Positions 44,896 to 53,933 of a stretch of 64,000 bases of DNA are shown here, one piece after another (within the stretch, counting starts at the first letter, position 1; every line of letters begins with the position of its first letter). The DNA comes from Pedobacter riviphilus (lineage in GTDB: Bacteria; Bacteroidota; Bacteroidia; Sphingobacteriales; Sphingobacteriaceae): the NCBI RefSeq assembly GCF_014692875.1, contig NZ_CP061171.1, positions 4,526,001-4,590,000 of the forward strand. Direction: 5' to 3'. Both the position numbers and the translations under genes were made by a program. A model generated the notes under the pieces. That model had not been told where the DNA came from and made no database searches. It saw nothing but the letters and a program-made list of their open reading frames with translations.

Positions 44896-47268
44896 CTATT
44901 TACCCGCTGCGGCCTGCATTGGGTTTTTACCAACCGATTGGCCTCTTACTGTTCCACCCGCTTTGGTTTTATATACCTTAAACTTACTTTCTTTTGCTTT
45001 ACCGCCCCAAGTATTATTTGAAGTATCAATATCTGCGGTTTCGCGTAATGGATCAATTAAAATAGAGGCTACTTCTTTGTTTTTAACATAGAACTTAGCT
45101 GTTTTCAATTCATTATGTCTCCAAATCTGCGCCGGAATACGGTCTATTTCCTTTGTTCCGTCTTTATACGTAAATTCAACAATGATCGGCATTACCAAGC
45201 CTCCTCTGTTGCTAAAGCTTAATTCGTAAAGAAATTTGTTGCCATATTTGTCCTGTTCAGCCGAAGGAACAGCTTCTAATGTTGCAGCCGTTTCGGTTTT
45301 GGTAGCAACAGTGGTATCAACAGTAACCATTCCTCTGTCGTATTTATAATAGAAATCTTGTGCTCCAGGAGTTTTATCTACATAAAAATTAATCTTCTTA
45401 TCCTCACGGTTTCTGATTTTCGAAATATCTTCAAAGGCATTAACAGCGGGTTTATCAATTTTAACCATTTTCGATTTGGCTTCCGGTAAATCTTTAGGAA
45501 AATCGGCTTTTGCAAATTTCACACTATCTAAAGATATATCGCAGGGATCGGTTCCGTAAAACCAGCCTCTCCAAAACCAATCTAAATCTTCACCGCTGGC
45601 ATCTTCCATGGTACGGAAAAGATCAGCAGGCTCTGGATGTTTAAAAGCCCATCTTCTCGAATATTCCTTAAATGCATAATCGAAAAGTTCTCTTCCCATG
45701 ATGGTTTCGCGAAGGATATTTAAGCCGGTAGCAGGCTTCGAATAGGCATTCGGACCGAAACGGGCAATATTTTCAGAGTTGGTCATAATTGGTTCCAACT
45801 CGTCTTTAGGCAGTTTCATGTAATCAACAATGGTATATGCCGGCCCTTTTTTACTTGGAAATTTGTTATCCCAGAGTTCTTCGGTTAAATACTCTACAAA
45901 AGAATTTAGTCCTTCATCCATCCAGGTCCATTGGCGTTCATCACTATTTATAATCATCGGGAAGAAGTTGTGTCCAACCTCGTGAATAATTACACCTAAC
46001 ATCCCATTTTTAGTGCTTTCGCTGTATGTACCATCAGTATCTGTGCGGCCATAGTTAAAGCAGATCATTGGGTATTCCATTCCGTTTGCAGCCTCAATAC
46101 TTTGTGCAACCGGATAAGGATAAGGGATAGTAAAATCTGAGTAGGTTTTAATGGTATGCGCCACCGCACGGGTAGAAAACTTGCTGTAAAGGTTGTATGC
46201 TTCCTTTCCATAAAAACTCATACACATTACAGTATTGTTATTGGCCTGAATTTTTTGAGGCATCGCATCCCAGATAAACTTGCGGGAAGATGTCCAGGCA
46301 AAATCGCGGACATTATTCGCATTAAAAACCCATGTTTTTTTAGCTGTAGATTTTTTGGTTTCCGCCAGTTTAGCTTCAGCCAAGGTTTGGATTTCTACCG
46401 GCGCGGCCGCAGTTTTAGCAGAATTATACCTACTTAATTGCGTGGGATTTAAAACAGCGCTATAATTGATACACTCTCCTGTTGAACCCACAAGGTGATC
46501 AGCTGGAACTGTCATTTGAACTTTAAAATCGCCAAAGGTTAAGGCAAACTCACCTCTACCGGTAAATTGATGGTTCTGCCATCCCTGAAAATCGCTGTAT
46601 ACACACAAGCGTGGGTACCACTGGGTCATGGTAAACAGGTAGTTTCCATCGGCTGGAAAAAACTCATAACCTCCACGGCCACCAACACTCATCCGGTCAG
46701 AAATTTTATAGTTCCAATCGATATTGAAGATAAATTTTTGCCCAGTTCTCAGCGCAACTGGCAAATCAACCCTCATCATGGTTTTATTAACCGTATAAGG
46801 TAAGTTTTTGCCGGTTGCATCGGTTAATTTGGTAATATTTATTCCATATCCGTTATTTCCTGTTGCAATTAACTGATCTAAATTTTTAGTATTTCCGGGA
46901 GCAGGCATTTTAGTCGCATCCTGATAATTGGCATTTCTATCCGTGCTATGCTCATTTTCATCAAGCTGCAACCAGATATAAGTTAATGGATCGGGAGAGT
47001 TGTTGGTGTAAGTGATCGTTTCAGATCCCGTTAACAACAGATTTTTTTCATCCAGCTCGCATTTGATGTTATAATCGGCACGTTGCTGCCAGTATTTAAC
47101 GCCCGGCGCTCCGCTGGCTGTACGTTGTTCGTTAGGTGTCGGTAAAATGGTGCCCAATTGCTCAAACTTATTCCCATGGTTGCTCCCTGGGTTATTCTGA
47201 ATGTTTTGGGCCATAGCCACACTACCAGAAAAGAATAGCAGGCCGGTTAAAGTAAATAGTTTATTCAT
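44896..47268 (-). CDS. M1 family metallopeptidase, exported
   Basis: A 790-residue protein with a signal peptide (MNKLFTLTGLLFFSGSVAMAQ). The zinc site is H429-E-V-G-H433 and E452 (WMDEGLNSF). The exopeptidase motif appears as GMEYP at 396-400. YFTMTQWYPRL-like and WRGWFYGTD segments match the large Bacteroidota M1 group. It probably trims peptides in the periplasm or at the surface. It follows the HupE/UreJ-like gene by 11 bases on the same strand, an association often seen in Bacteroidota. Confidence 0.92.
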   Translation of the reverse strand: MNKLFTLTGLLFFSGSVAMAQNIQNNPGSNHGNKFEQLGTILPTPNEQRTASGAPGVKYWQQRADYNIKCELDEKNLLLTGSETITYTNNSPDPLTYIWLQLDENEHSTDRNANYQDATKMPAPGNTKNLDQLIATGNNGYGINITKLTDATGKNLPYTVNKTMMRVDLPVALRTGQKFIFNIDWNYKISDRMSVGGRGGYEFFPADGNYLFTMTQWYPRLCVYSDFQGWQNHQFTGRGEFALTFGDFKVQMTVPADHLVGSTGECINYSAVLNPTQLSRYNSAKTAAAPVEIQTLAEAKLAETKKSTAKKTWVFNANNVRDFAWTSSRKFIWDAMPQKIQANNNTVMCMSFYGKEAYNLYSKFSTRAVAHTIKTYSDFTIPYPYPVAQSIEAANGMEYPMICFNYGRTDTDGTYSESTKNGMLGVIIHEVGHNFFPMIINSDERQWTWMDEGLNSFVEYLTEELWDNKFPSKKGPAYTIVDYMKLPKDELEPIMTNSENIARFGPNAYSKPATGLNILRETIMGRELFDYAFKEYSRRWAFKHPEPADLFRTMEDASGEDLDWFWRGWFYGTDPCDISLDSVKFAKADFPKDLPEAKSKMVKIDKPAVNAFEDISKIRNREDKKINFYVDKTPGAQDFYYKYDRGMVTVDTTVATKTETAATLEAVPSAEQDKYGNKFLYELSFSNRGGLVMPIIVEFTYKDGTKEIDRIPAQIWRHNELKTAKFYVKNKEVASILIDPLRETADIDTSNNTWGGKAKESKFKVYKTKAGGTVRGQSVGKNPMQAAAGK

Positions 47269-47279
47269 TATACAGTTTA

Positions 47280-47864
47280 TTAAAAAGGAATTCGTTCTAA
47301 AGCCATTTTTAAAGCCAGGCTAAATACGGCTGCTGATATAAATAAAACCCAGCTTATGCGCTTTATGCGAGTATAATTAAAAATTAAAAAGGTAATTAAA
47401 AGGATGAAGATCACCATAAAAACCTGTCCGGCTTCTAAGCCTACATTAAACCCAAATAGGCCACAGCCAATATTCTGATCTTTGGCCAGCATTATCCGGA
47501 TGGAGTTTGCAAAACCCATTCCATGGATTAGCCCAAAGCCAAGTGCCAAAAAATAATTGATCTTGATTGATTTTAAGGAGAAATTCTTTCTGAACAAATT
47601 GCTGATTGCGGTAATTACAATGGTACAGGGAATTAAGAACTCTACCCACCTGCTATCAAACCTGATAATATCTAATACACTTAAAAGTAAGGTAAATGAA
47701 TGACCAATGGTAAAGGCCGTAACCAGTATGAGCACCTGTTTTAAATTGACATAACTATAAATAGCAACCAGTGCCAAAATAAACAGCTGGTGATCTAAAG
47801 CATCGGCACTGATAATGTGCGCCCAACCCAATTTAAAATAAAAGATAAAATCTTGTAACGGCAT
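47280..47864 (-). CDS. HupE/UreJ family membrane protein
   Basis: A 194-residue protein with six hydrophobic segments. H15 in LGWAHIISADALDHQLFI, GHSFTLLLSV and GFGLIHGMGFAN are the conserved histidine-containing motifs of the HupE/UreJ family, a group proposed to transport nickel or cobalt. No hydrogenase or urease gene is near. Linkage to the M1 peptidase and a DUF6702 gene is the better clue but its meaning is unknown. Confidence 0.88.
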   Translation of the reverse strand: MPLQDFIFYFKLGWAHIISADALDHQLFILALVAIYSYVNLKQVLILVTAFTIGHSFTLLLSVLDIIRFDSRWVEFLIPCTIVITAISNLFRKNFSLKSIKINYFLALGFGLIHGMGFANSIRIMLAKDQNIGCGLFGFNVGLEAGQVFMVIFILLITFLIFNYTRIKRISWVLFISAAVFSLALKMALERIPF

Positions 47865-48120
47865 GAATAAAAAGCTAACTATTGAGAATAAAATAGTTTA
47901 CAATAGCTAAAATTATATTTTTAATTACAAAAAGCCTAAATATCATTCAAACAAACCCATAAATACCAAATTTGTTACTAATTTTTAGCGCATTTAATAC
48001 TTTTTGATGAAATTTTATCACAAATAACAGGGTTTACAGTTGTAAACAAAATTGTTGTTTCATATACATCGCCAATACAGTAACTTGGTACTTACAACTA
48101 TTGGTCTTCTATCTGATACT

Positions 48121-48786
48121 ATGCTTTGTCTTAAATATTATCTGCAAAAACCAGAAAAAGGTTTCGATCCGGTTCCAAAAGCTTTTGCAGAAAAATATGC
48201 AGCAAATGAATACAAAAAAATTGACAATGAAATAATAGAGGTCATAAAAAGCCATTTAGGTGATTTCGAAAACAAAACTTTACTTGATCTGGGTGCCGGT
48301 CCGGGGCAATATAGTATCGAATTTGCCAGGAGGGGTGCAAAAGTGACCTGGCACGACATTAGCCGGAATTACTTAACCATAGCAAAAGCTAAAGCTAAAG
48401 ACGAGAATATAATGGTAGATTTTTCATTGGGTTATTTAGAAGAAGCCCATGGCAAGTTCGATGTTATTTTTAATCGTATATGTTGGTATTACTGCATCAA
48501 CGATTACCGGTTTGCAAAATGCATCTATAAATTAATTAAAAAAAATGGGTATGGTTTTATTGTGGTTAACAATGAGAAGTTTCTTCAGGAAGAACTTGAA
48601 AAAGAATCAGGATTTAGAAAATTGGCCATTAAAATGAGTTATTGGCTCAATGAAAATTTTAACATTAAGCTTATGCATGTTCATCCATCACATAAGAAAC
48701 TAAGTAAAATATTTGCCAGCTTAAATTTCAGGCACTTGCATTTAGAACAATGTGGACACAACACCTTAATTACATTTAACAAGTAG
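48121..48786 (+). CDS. Class I SAM-dependent methyltransferase
   Basis: The ATG at 48121 gives 221 residues; an upstream TTG at 48052 would add 23 residues that do not look conserved. LLDLGAGPGQYSIEFARRGAKVTWHDIS is the SAM-binding motif I with the acidic end of strand 2. FDVIFNRICWYYCIND corresponds to motif II. The substrate is unknown. The gene is divergent from the hupE-M1 pair; a GTTTAC/GTAAAC palindrome lies at 48032-48047 in the shared upstream region. Confidence 0.82.
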   Translation: MLCLKYYLQKPEKGFDPVPKAFAEKYAANEYKKIDNEIIEVIKSHLGDFENKTLLDLGAGPGQYSIEFARRGAKVTWHDISRNYLTIAKAKAKDENIMVDFSLGYLEEAHGKFDVIFNRICWYYCINDYRFAKCIYKLIKKNGYGFIVVNNEKFLQEELEKESGFRKLAIKMSYWLNENFNIKLMHVHPSHKKLSKIFASLNFRHLHLEQCGHNTLITFNK

Positions 48787-48799
48787 ACTGATTATCTGT

Positions 48800-48807
48800 T
48801 AACTTTG
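48800..48807 (+). promoter_or_regulatory. Possible -7 box of the DUF6702 gene
   Basis: TAACTTTG matches TAnnTTTG, 33 bases before the ATG at 48841. A clear -33 TTG is missing. Confidence 0.4.
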
Positions 48808-48840
48808 CCCTCCTTAACCCTTTTAAGAAAAGATTTAAAT

Positions 48841-49353
48841 ATGTTGATACGTAAATTAAAATATAGCTTTTTGCTTTTGTTTGTTGCTTTTTTTTCCGTT
48901 GGAGCAGGAATAAAACATCCATTACATTTAAGTACAACAGAAGTAAGCTTTAATGCGAAGGATAAAACTTTAGAAGTAAGCTGTAAAATCTTTTCTGACG
49001 ACTTTGAGGCAATTTTAGCCAGATTATACAAACAGAAAACCGACCTGAGCAATCCGAATATGAAGAATGCCATGGATGAATTGGTAAAAAAATATCTACT
49101 TTCTCATTTACAACTAAAAGCCAATGGGAAAGCTGTTGCCATGAACTACATCGGATTTGAGATCGATCATGAGGCCACTAATATTTATCTTGAGGTAGAG
49201 AAAATTCCGTCTATAAAATCTGTTGAGGTGAACGATACTATTTTATATGACATGTTTGATGATCAGATGAGCATTGTACATATTGTAAAAGGCTCCAACC
49301 GTAAAAGCACAAAAATCCTTTACCCTGAAAAAAAGTTCACAGCAAACTTTTAA
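48841..49353 (+). CDS. DUF6702 family protein, exported
   Basis: The ATG at 48841 gives 170 residues with a signal peptide (MLIRKLKYSFLLLFVAFFSVGAG). The mature part, HPLHLSTTEVSFNAKDKTLEVSCKIFSDDFEAIL, is the DUF6702 signature, and a beta-rich remainder follows. The family is found next to HupE/UreJ-like and M1 peptidase genes in many Bacteroidota, as here, suggesting a shared role. That role is not known. Confidence 0.85.
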   Translation: MLIRKLKYSFLLLFVAFFSVGAGIKHPLHLSTTEVSFNAKDKTLEVSCKIFSDDFEAILARLYKQKTDLSNPNMKNAMDELVKKYLLSHLQLKANGKAVAMNYIGFEIDHEATNIYLEVEKIPSIKSVEVNDTILYDMFDDQMSIVHIVKGSNRKSTKILYPEKKFTANF

Positions 49354-49487
49354 TTGTAATTTTTGTATTAAATTACGGCTCAATGTTAAATTACCGTTAA
49401 TTTTAGAGGCAATATTATTAAAGTTAATATCTGCTGAGAAATATTTCTTGTAATCTTTTTTTAAATACCGTGTTATTAAAATAAGTT

Positions 49488-50756
49488 ATGCATCTAATCA
49501 TCTTCTCCAACATATTAACGCCTCGGATAAAATATATCTTTAACTTTATTTTTAAAGATATTCTTAAAACAGAATTAGAATTTACGGGCAATCGCCAATA
49601 TTTTCTACAGAGTGAGCATATCAAAATCAGTTATGGCGAAGAGCCATTAGGTGAGGAACTTTTCTTTAAGCATACCGCTTTACTCTTCTCCAATAAATTA
49701 GAAGAAATTAAGCCAAAAACGATTCCTTTTGGCGAATATCAGGCTCCTTTTCCGGTTGCACAATCAACCCTGCCATTTGATGTTTTTGCTGCCTCATTTT
49801 TTATATTAAGCCGATATGAAGAATATTTTTATCCAAAAAAAAACGAAGAAGAATTTAAGCCATCAAAAAGCCATCAGCATAAATGGAAGATTTTAGATAA
49901 ACCGATTATTGATGAATGGGCATTGATCATTAAAAGTTTGATCAAAAAAAAACATCCACATTTTAAGTTCCACGAAAAGAAATTCCAGCACCAGCCAACC
50001 ATTCACTTCAATGTTTTGCCCAACCTACCCGAGGGATTATTAAATAGGGCCAAATTTATTTTTAGTGCCGTCTTTAAAAAAGAAAACAATTACCTGAGCT
50101 CGAAATTTGACAGGTTAACAGGGGTAGGAATTAATAATGAGCAGGTTTTGGGTGAGGTAAACCAGCTATTTTCTTCAAAAAAAAGTAATCCTCTTTATTT
50201 TGTCGATTTCCCTGACGTGCCGATAAATTATATCAGGATAAACGGTGTTTCAAAAACACTTAGCAATCAGTCAGTTGGATTATTAAGACCTTGTGCCAGC
50301 GATAAGCAAAAAATGCTCGAGATTAAAGAAGGCCTAGTTAAACTCAAAAAAATCAACCCAAACACCGCACCTGTAAGTAGTCAGCAGTTAGAAGTATTAA
50401 AATTCCCCATTTGTTATTTAAATATTCTTAATTCCGGTATTACTTCCGATTATTCTATGGGCTATAGTAATGTAGCTGGTTTTAGGGCCGGAACCTGTAC
50501 GCCATTTAACTGGTACGATCTTCAGCTCGAAAAAGTAACCCCTTTAATCGTTAATTCTTACTGCCTCACCGATTATATTCTTCAGTTTTTAACACATGAG
50601 GCAGCCACTAAAACACTACACCAATATATCAGTGCAGTGAAGGTGGTAAACGGTGCCTTTTATAGCAGTTGGAGCCTAAAAAGCCTGTCTTCAAATGCAA
50701 AATACAAAAAACTAAAGTCGCTGTTTAAAGAAATGCTCGATTACGCGGGAAATTGA
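49488..50756 (+). CDS. Polysaccharide-deacetylase-like protein, probably inactive
   Basis: A 422-residue protein. The carboxy part has GITSDYSMGYSNVAGFRAGTCTPFNWYDL, and the amino part has PFDVFAASFFILSRYEEYF, both typical of the DUF7033/polysaccharide deacetylase family of Bacteroidota. Where relatives carry the catalytic DID/DVD aspartates (after the conserved 'PT'), this protein has PTIHFNVLPN. The later GLHPS-type histidine is replaced by GLLRPC, and the SRQHFL-type histidine by SSQQLE. It is therefore likely a non-catalytic relative. No signal peptide is seen. Confidence 0.8.
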   Translation: MHLIIFSNILTPRIKYIFNFIFKDILKTELEFTGNRQYFLQSEHIKISYGEEPLGEELFFKHTALLFSNKLEEIKPKTIPFGEYQAPFPVAQSTLPFDVFAASFFILSRYEEYFYPKKNEEEFKPSKSHQHKWKILDKPIIDEWALIIKSLIKKKHPHFKFHEKKFQHQPTIHFNVLPNLPEGLLNRAKFIFSAVFKKENNYLSSKFDRLTGVGINNEQVLGEVNQLFSSKKSNPLYFVDFPDVPINYIRINGVSKTLSNQSVGLLRPCASDKQKMLEIKEGLVKLKKINPNTAPVSSQQLEVLKFPICYLNILNSGITSDYSMGYSNVAGFRAGTCTPFNWYDLQLEKVTPLIVNSYCLTDYILQFLTHEAATKTLHQYISAVKVVNGAFYSSWSLKSLSSNAKYKKLKSLFKEMLDYAGN

Positions 50757-50846
50757 TTTTAATTTAATTTATCCGGCTTAAAATTGCTAATTTTAGTAAT
50801 TAAACGTCCCACTGGAATAAACCTGTAAGATACCGGAAACATTATT

Positions 50847-51491
50847 ATGATTTTTGATGTAAGCAAGACAAAATCTATCGCCAATACCTTTATTGCCGAA
50901 CTTCGGGATGAAAACATCCAGAAAGACTCGATGCGTTTCCGCAAAAATATGGAAAGGCTTGGTGAGTTTTTTGCCTACGAAATCAGCAAATCATTGGAAT
51001 ATACCATTCAAGAAATCGTAACCCCTTTAGGTGTATCGTCTTGTGAGGTTTTAACTCAGCAGCCCGTTTTAGCTACCATACTCCGGGCCGGTTTGCCACT
51101 TCAGCAAGGCTTGCTTAACATCTTCGACAAAGCCGAATGTTGTTTTATTTCTGCTTACCGAAAAGTAAAGAAGAGCGGCGATTTTGTGATTCAGATGGAC
51201 TACATTTCTACCCCGGATTTAGAAGGAAAAGTTTTGATTATGGCCGACCCAATGTTGGCAACGGGACAAAGCATGGTGATGTGCTGTAAAGAACTGATCA
51301 ACCGTTACAAAATTGCAGAACTTCATATCGTTGCCGCAATAGCCAGTACCGAAGGTGTTTCGCATGTACGCGCCAATTTACCTAAAGCAAAACTTTGGCT
51401 TGGCGCAATCGACGAAGAAATGACCAGTAAATCCTACATCGTGCCGGGGCTTGGCGATGCCGGGGATTTAGCCTATGGAGAGAAGGTTTAA
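50847..51491 (+). CDS. upp: Uracil phosphoribosyltransferase
   Basis: A 214-residue PRTase. LATILRAGLPLQQGLLNIF and KVLIMADPMLATGQSM (the PRPP-binding loop) are diagnostic, and IVPGLGDAGDLAYG close to the end is the uracil-binding motif. It salvages uracil to UMP. The length is normal. A heptamer repeat begins three bases after the stop. Confidence 0.97.
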   Translation: MIFDVSKTKSIANTFIAELRDENIQKDSMRFRKNMERLGEFFAYEISKSLEYTIQEIVTPLGVSSCEVLTQQPVLATILRAGLPLQQGLLNIFDKAECCFISAYRKVKKSGDFVIQMDYISTPDLEGKVLIMADPMLATGQSMVMCCKELINRYKIAELHIVAAIASTEGVSHVRANLPKAKLWLGAIDEEMTSKSYIVPGLGDAGDLAYGEKV

Positions 51492-51493
51492 TT

Positions 51494-51528
51494 TTTAGTC
51501 CAAAGTCCTTAGCCTTAAGCCCAGAGCC
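51494..51528. repeat. Period-7 repeat between upp and the phosphatase remnant
   Basis: The heptamers TTTAGTC, CAAAGTC, CTTAGCC, TTAAGCC and CAGAGCC are in phase. Read on the other strand they resemble the GACTTTG/GACTTAA units at 30099 and 32685. Confidence 0.75.
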
Positions 51529-51529
51529 A

Positions 51530-51846
51530 GTGAACATTCTCTTTGTATGCAGCAGAACAAATGGCGTAGCGCCACTGCCGAAAACATCTACAAAAACCAT
51601 CCCGATCATCAGGTGAGGTCAGCGGGAACAGCGCCATCGGCCAGGATTAAAATCAGTGAAAAACTAATCATCTGGGCCGATCTCATCTTTGCGATGGAGA
51701 AAAAGCATAAACAAAGGATCATTGAACGTTTTCCTGAAGAAACCTACGAAAAGGAAATTATTACACTCAATATCCCGGATGAGTATCAGTATATGGATGA
51801 AGAACTTATTGAAGAGCTAAACGCAAAAGTTGCCGATTATTTATAA
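51530..51846 (+). pseudogene. Low-molecular-weight protein-tyrosine phosphatase, frameshifted
   Basis: A GTG-started frame at 51530 codes for VNILFVCSR, the start of the family's catalytic P-loop, and then runs out of frame. The remaining 99 codons, NKWRSATAENIY... to the stop at 51846, are in the next frame. One extra A in the short run at about 51553-51555 would join them into VCSRNKWRS, the complete C-x5-R loop, and give a protein of about 105 residues, the usual size of this small group. As written, the long frame lacks the catalytic cysteine. It is either a recent mutation, a programmed slip, or a base-calling error. Confidence 0.85.
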
Positions 51847-51863
51847 ATCAAAAATCATTAGGC

Positions 51864-51871
51864 TACCTTTG
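51864..51871 (+). promoter_or_regulatory. Possible -7 box of yjjG
   Basis: TACCTTTG fits TAnnTTTG and lies 15 bases before the ATG at 51887. The -33 element is not clear. Confidence 0.45.
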
Positions 51872-51886
51872 TGAAAATCACCACTC

Positions 51887-52576
51887 ATGAAAAAGCACAT
51901 TTTCTTCGACCTTGACCACACGATTTGGGATTTTGACCGCAATGCCGAAGAAACATTAAATGAGCTATACCAAACTTATAAACTAGAGGAGCTCGGCTTA
52001 AAATCGTGTGCAGATTTTATCACCACTTATACCAAAAATAACCATCAGTTATGGGCTGATTATCACTTAGGAAAAATCACCAAAGATTTTTTAAGATCAG
52101 AGCGCTTTAGCAAAACGTTTATTCAACTGGGTGTTCACCCTGATGCCGTTCCACATCAATTTGAGGATGATTATGTAAATATTTCGCCAACTAAAACCAA
52201 CCTGTTCGAAGGGGCAGAAAATGTTTTGGGTTATCTAAAGCAAAAATATACCCTGCATATCATTTCTAACGGGTTTAAGGAAACAACCTTAACCAAAATG
52301 AACCTATCGAACCTTAATCCTTATTTTAAAAACGTCATCATATCAGAAGATGTTGGCGTAAACAAACCCAATCCTATTATTTTCGAATATGCATTAGATA
52401 AGGCCAAAGCCTTAAAGGCAGAAAGTATTATGATTGGCGACAGCCTTGAAGCCGATATTTACGGTGCATTAAACTTCGGTATGGAAGCGATATTTTTTAA
52501 TCCTTTACAAAAAGAGAAGCCCAATGATGTGCAGAAAGAAATTATTCACCTCGAAGAGTTGTTAAAACTTTTTTAA
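51887..52576 (+). CDS. yjjG: YjjG-like pyrimidine nucleotidase (HAD superfamily)
   Basis: A 229-residue HAD phosphatase. Motif I is FFDLDHTIWDFD with D8 and D10, motif II is HIISNGF, motif III is the lysine in VNKPNP, and motif IV is GDSLEADIYGA. The D-L-D-H-T-I-W-D-F start is characteristic of YjjG, which dephosphorylates non-canonical pyrimidine nucleotides and so cleans the pool. The proximity to upp agrees with pyrimidine metabolism. Confidence 0.92.
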   Translation: MKKHIFFDLDHTIWDFDRNAEETLNELYQTYKLEELGLKSCADFITTYTKNNHQLWADYHLGKITKDFLRSERFSKTFIQLGVHPDAVPHQFEDDYVNISPTKTNLFEGAENVLGYLKQKYTLHIISNGFKETTLTKMNLSNLNPYFKNVIISEDVGVNKPNPIIFEYALDKAKALKAESIMIGDSLEADIYGALNFGMEAIFFNPLQKEKPNDVQKEIIHLEELLKLF

Positions 52577-52651
52577 TCTCCTCCTTTTTGTTTGGTTTTG
52601 GCATTCATTTGGCATTAGTTTAACACACACACAAATGAAACCTTAATTAAA

Positions 52652-53356
52652 ATGAAGAAAACCATCTTTTTAGGATTGGCAATGCTTTTTGCTACCCTAA
52701 GTTTCGCTCAAAACAACCGCAGTTCTGCTGAAGTATTCCTGCAAATTGTTAATCCAGGCAAGTATAACGTGTATTTAGACGATGAACTTGTTGCATCAGC
52801 CAATGGCAGGTTCCGTTTTTACGATGTATACAATACCGCACCAATGCTATCTATTATTCAGGGCAATACAGTAATCTTGAAACAGAGAATAAGAGTTGTT
52901 CCACAACAAAGGCTAGTTTTAAGTTTGGAAGATAAGCAGTTAATTACTTTAAAGCAGCTAACGATCTACCGGAACAGACAGTATGCGCTTAATGATTTTG
53001 ACGGCTATACCGGAGACTATAATACAGGGATCATTCCGCCCCTACCGCTACAGCCCGAGTTGAATTACAGATTACTATCTGACGAAGCTTTTCAGACCTT
53101 TTTAACGCAATACAGAAGGGAAAGTTTTGATGATGGAAGATTAAGAATGATAAATGTGGTGAGCAAAAATTCGTCACTGCTGAGCGCTCAGGCGAGGGTA
53201 CTCTTAAAATCTTTTACCTTTGATGACGAACGTTTGAAGGTAGCCCGCAACCTTTATAAAAACGTTGCCGACCCGCAGAACTATTTTATCTTATCCGATA
53301 TTTTTGTTTTTCCGTCTAATAAGGACGATTTCTTAAAATATTTGGAGAAACAGTAA
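52652..53356 (+). CDS. DUF4476 domain protein, exported
   Basis: A 234-residue protein with a signal peptide (MKKTIFLGLAMLFATLSFAQ). The carboxy third, LSDEAFQTFLTQYRRESFDDGRLRMINVVSKN, is a DUF4476 domain, a helical domain common in secreted Bacteroidota proteins. The middle part is beta-rich. Function unknown. Confidence 0.85.
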   Translation: MKKTIFLGLAMLFATLSFAQNNRSSAEVFLQIVNPGKYNVYLDDELVASANGRFRFYDVYNTAPMLSIIQGNTVILKQRIRVVPQQRLVLSLEDKQLITLKQLTIYRNRQYALNDFDGYTGDYNTGIIPPLPLQPELNYRLLSDEAFQTFLTQYRRESFDDGRLRMINVVSKNSSLLSAQARVLLKSFTFDDERLKVARNLYKNVADPQNYFILSDIFVFPSNKDDFLKYLEKQ

Positions 53357-53375
53357 TTCAGCTTATCTTTATTAA

Positions 53376-53888
53376 ATGACGGCTGCAAAAATTAAGGCAT
53401 CGATACATAAAATTGTCGATGCCTATAAATCGAAATTATCTCACTATTCTGAAGATATTTTTCAAATCACTCCACCCAATGCTGGCTGGAGTTACAGTGA
53501 AGTATATTCGCATATTTTCGATTCAAGCCTGCTCTCCTTAATTGCACTCGAACGCGCCGCAAGTGGCAAAGGTGAAAACAAACCCACACTTTTTATTGTA
53601 AAACTGATTTTGCTTTTAGGTACCCTGCCGCCGTCAAAAAAGTATAAAGTTCCGAAAAGACTGGCCGAGCGTGTTAAAAAAATCAGCAAAACAGAAGCGC
53701 TCGATTTTATTTTGGAGTTTGAAAAAGGTCTTGATGATAATTACCCCACAATTGCCCATGCAAAAGCCGATTGTAAAACAAAACACCCACGGCTAGGCTA
53801 CTTAAATGCCAAACAATGGTTAAGATTTATCGAAATTCATTTAAAACACCATCTCAAACAGTTAGAAAGAATAGAAAAGAGTTTTTAG
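53376..53888 (+). CDS. DinB-like four-helix protein
   Basis: A 170-residue helical protein. PPNAGWSYSEVYSHIFDSSLLSL and WLRFIEIHLKHHLKQLERI correspond to the first and last parts of the DinB_2 fold, with possible metal ligands at the histidines of SHIFD and IHLKHH. DinB-like proteins are metal-binding enzymes such as thiol transferases, but no reaction can be assigned here. Confidence 0.8.
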   Translation: MTAAKIKASIHKIVDAYKSKLSHYSEDIFQITPPNAGWSYSEVYSHIFDSSLLSLIALERAASGKGENKPTLFIVKLILLLGTLPPSKKYKVPKRLAERVKKISKTEALDFILEFEKGLDDNYPTIAHAKADCKTKHPRLGYLNAKQWLRFIEIHLKHHLKQLERIEKSF

Positions 53889-53933
53889 GCATAAATTAAT
53901 TTCGCCATATTTGGGTAAACTAAATTCAGCGCC

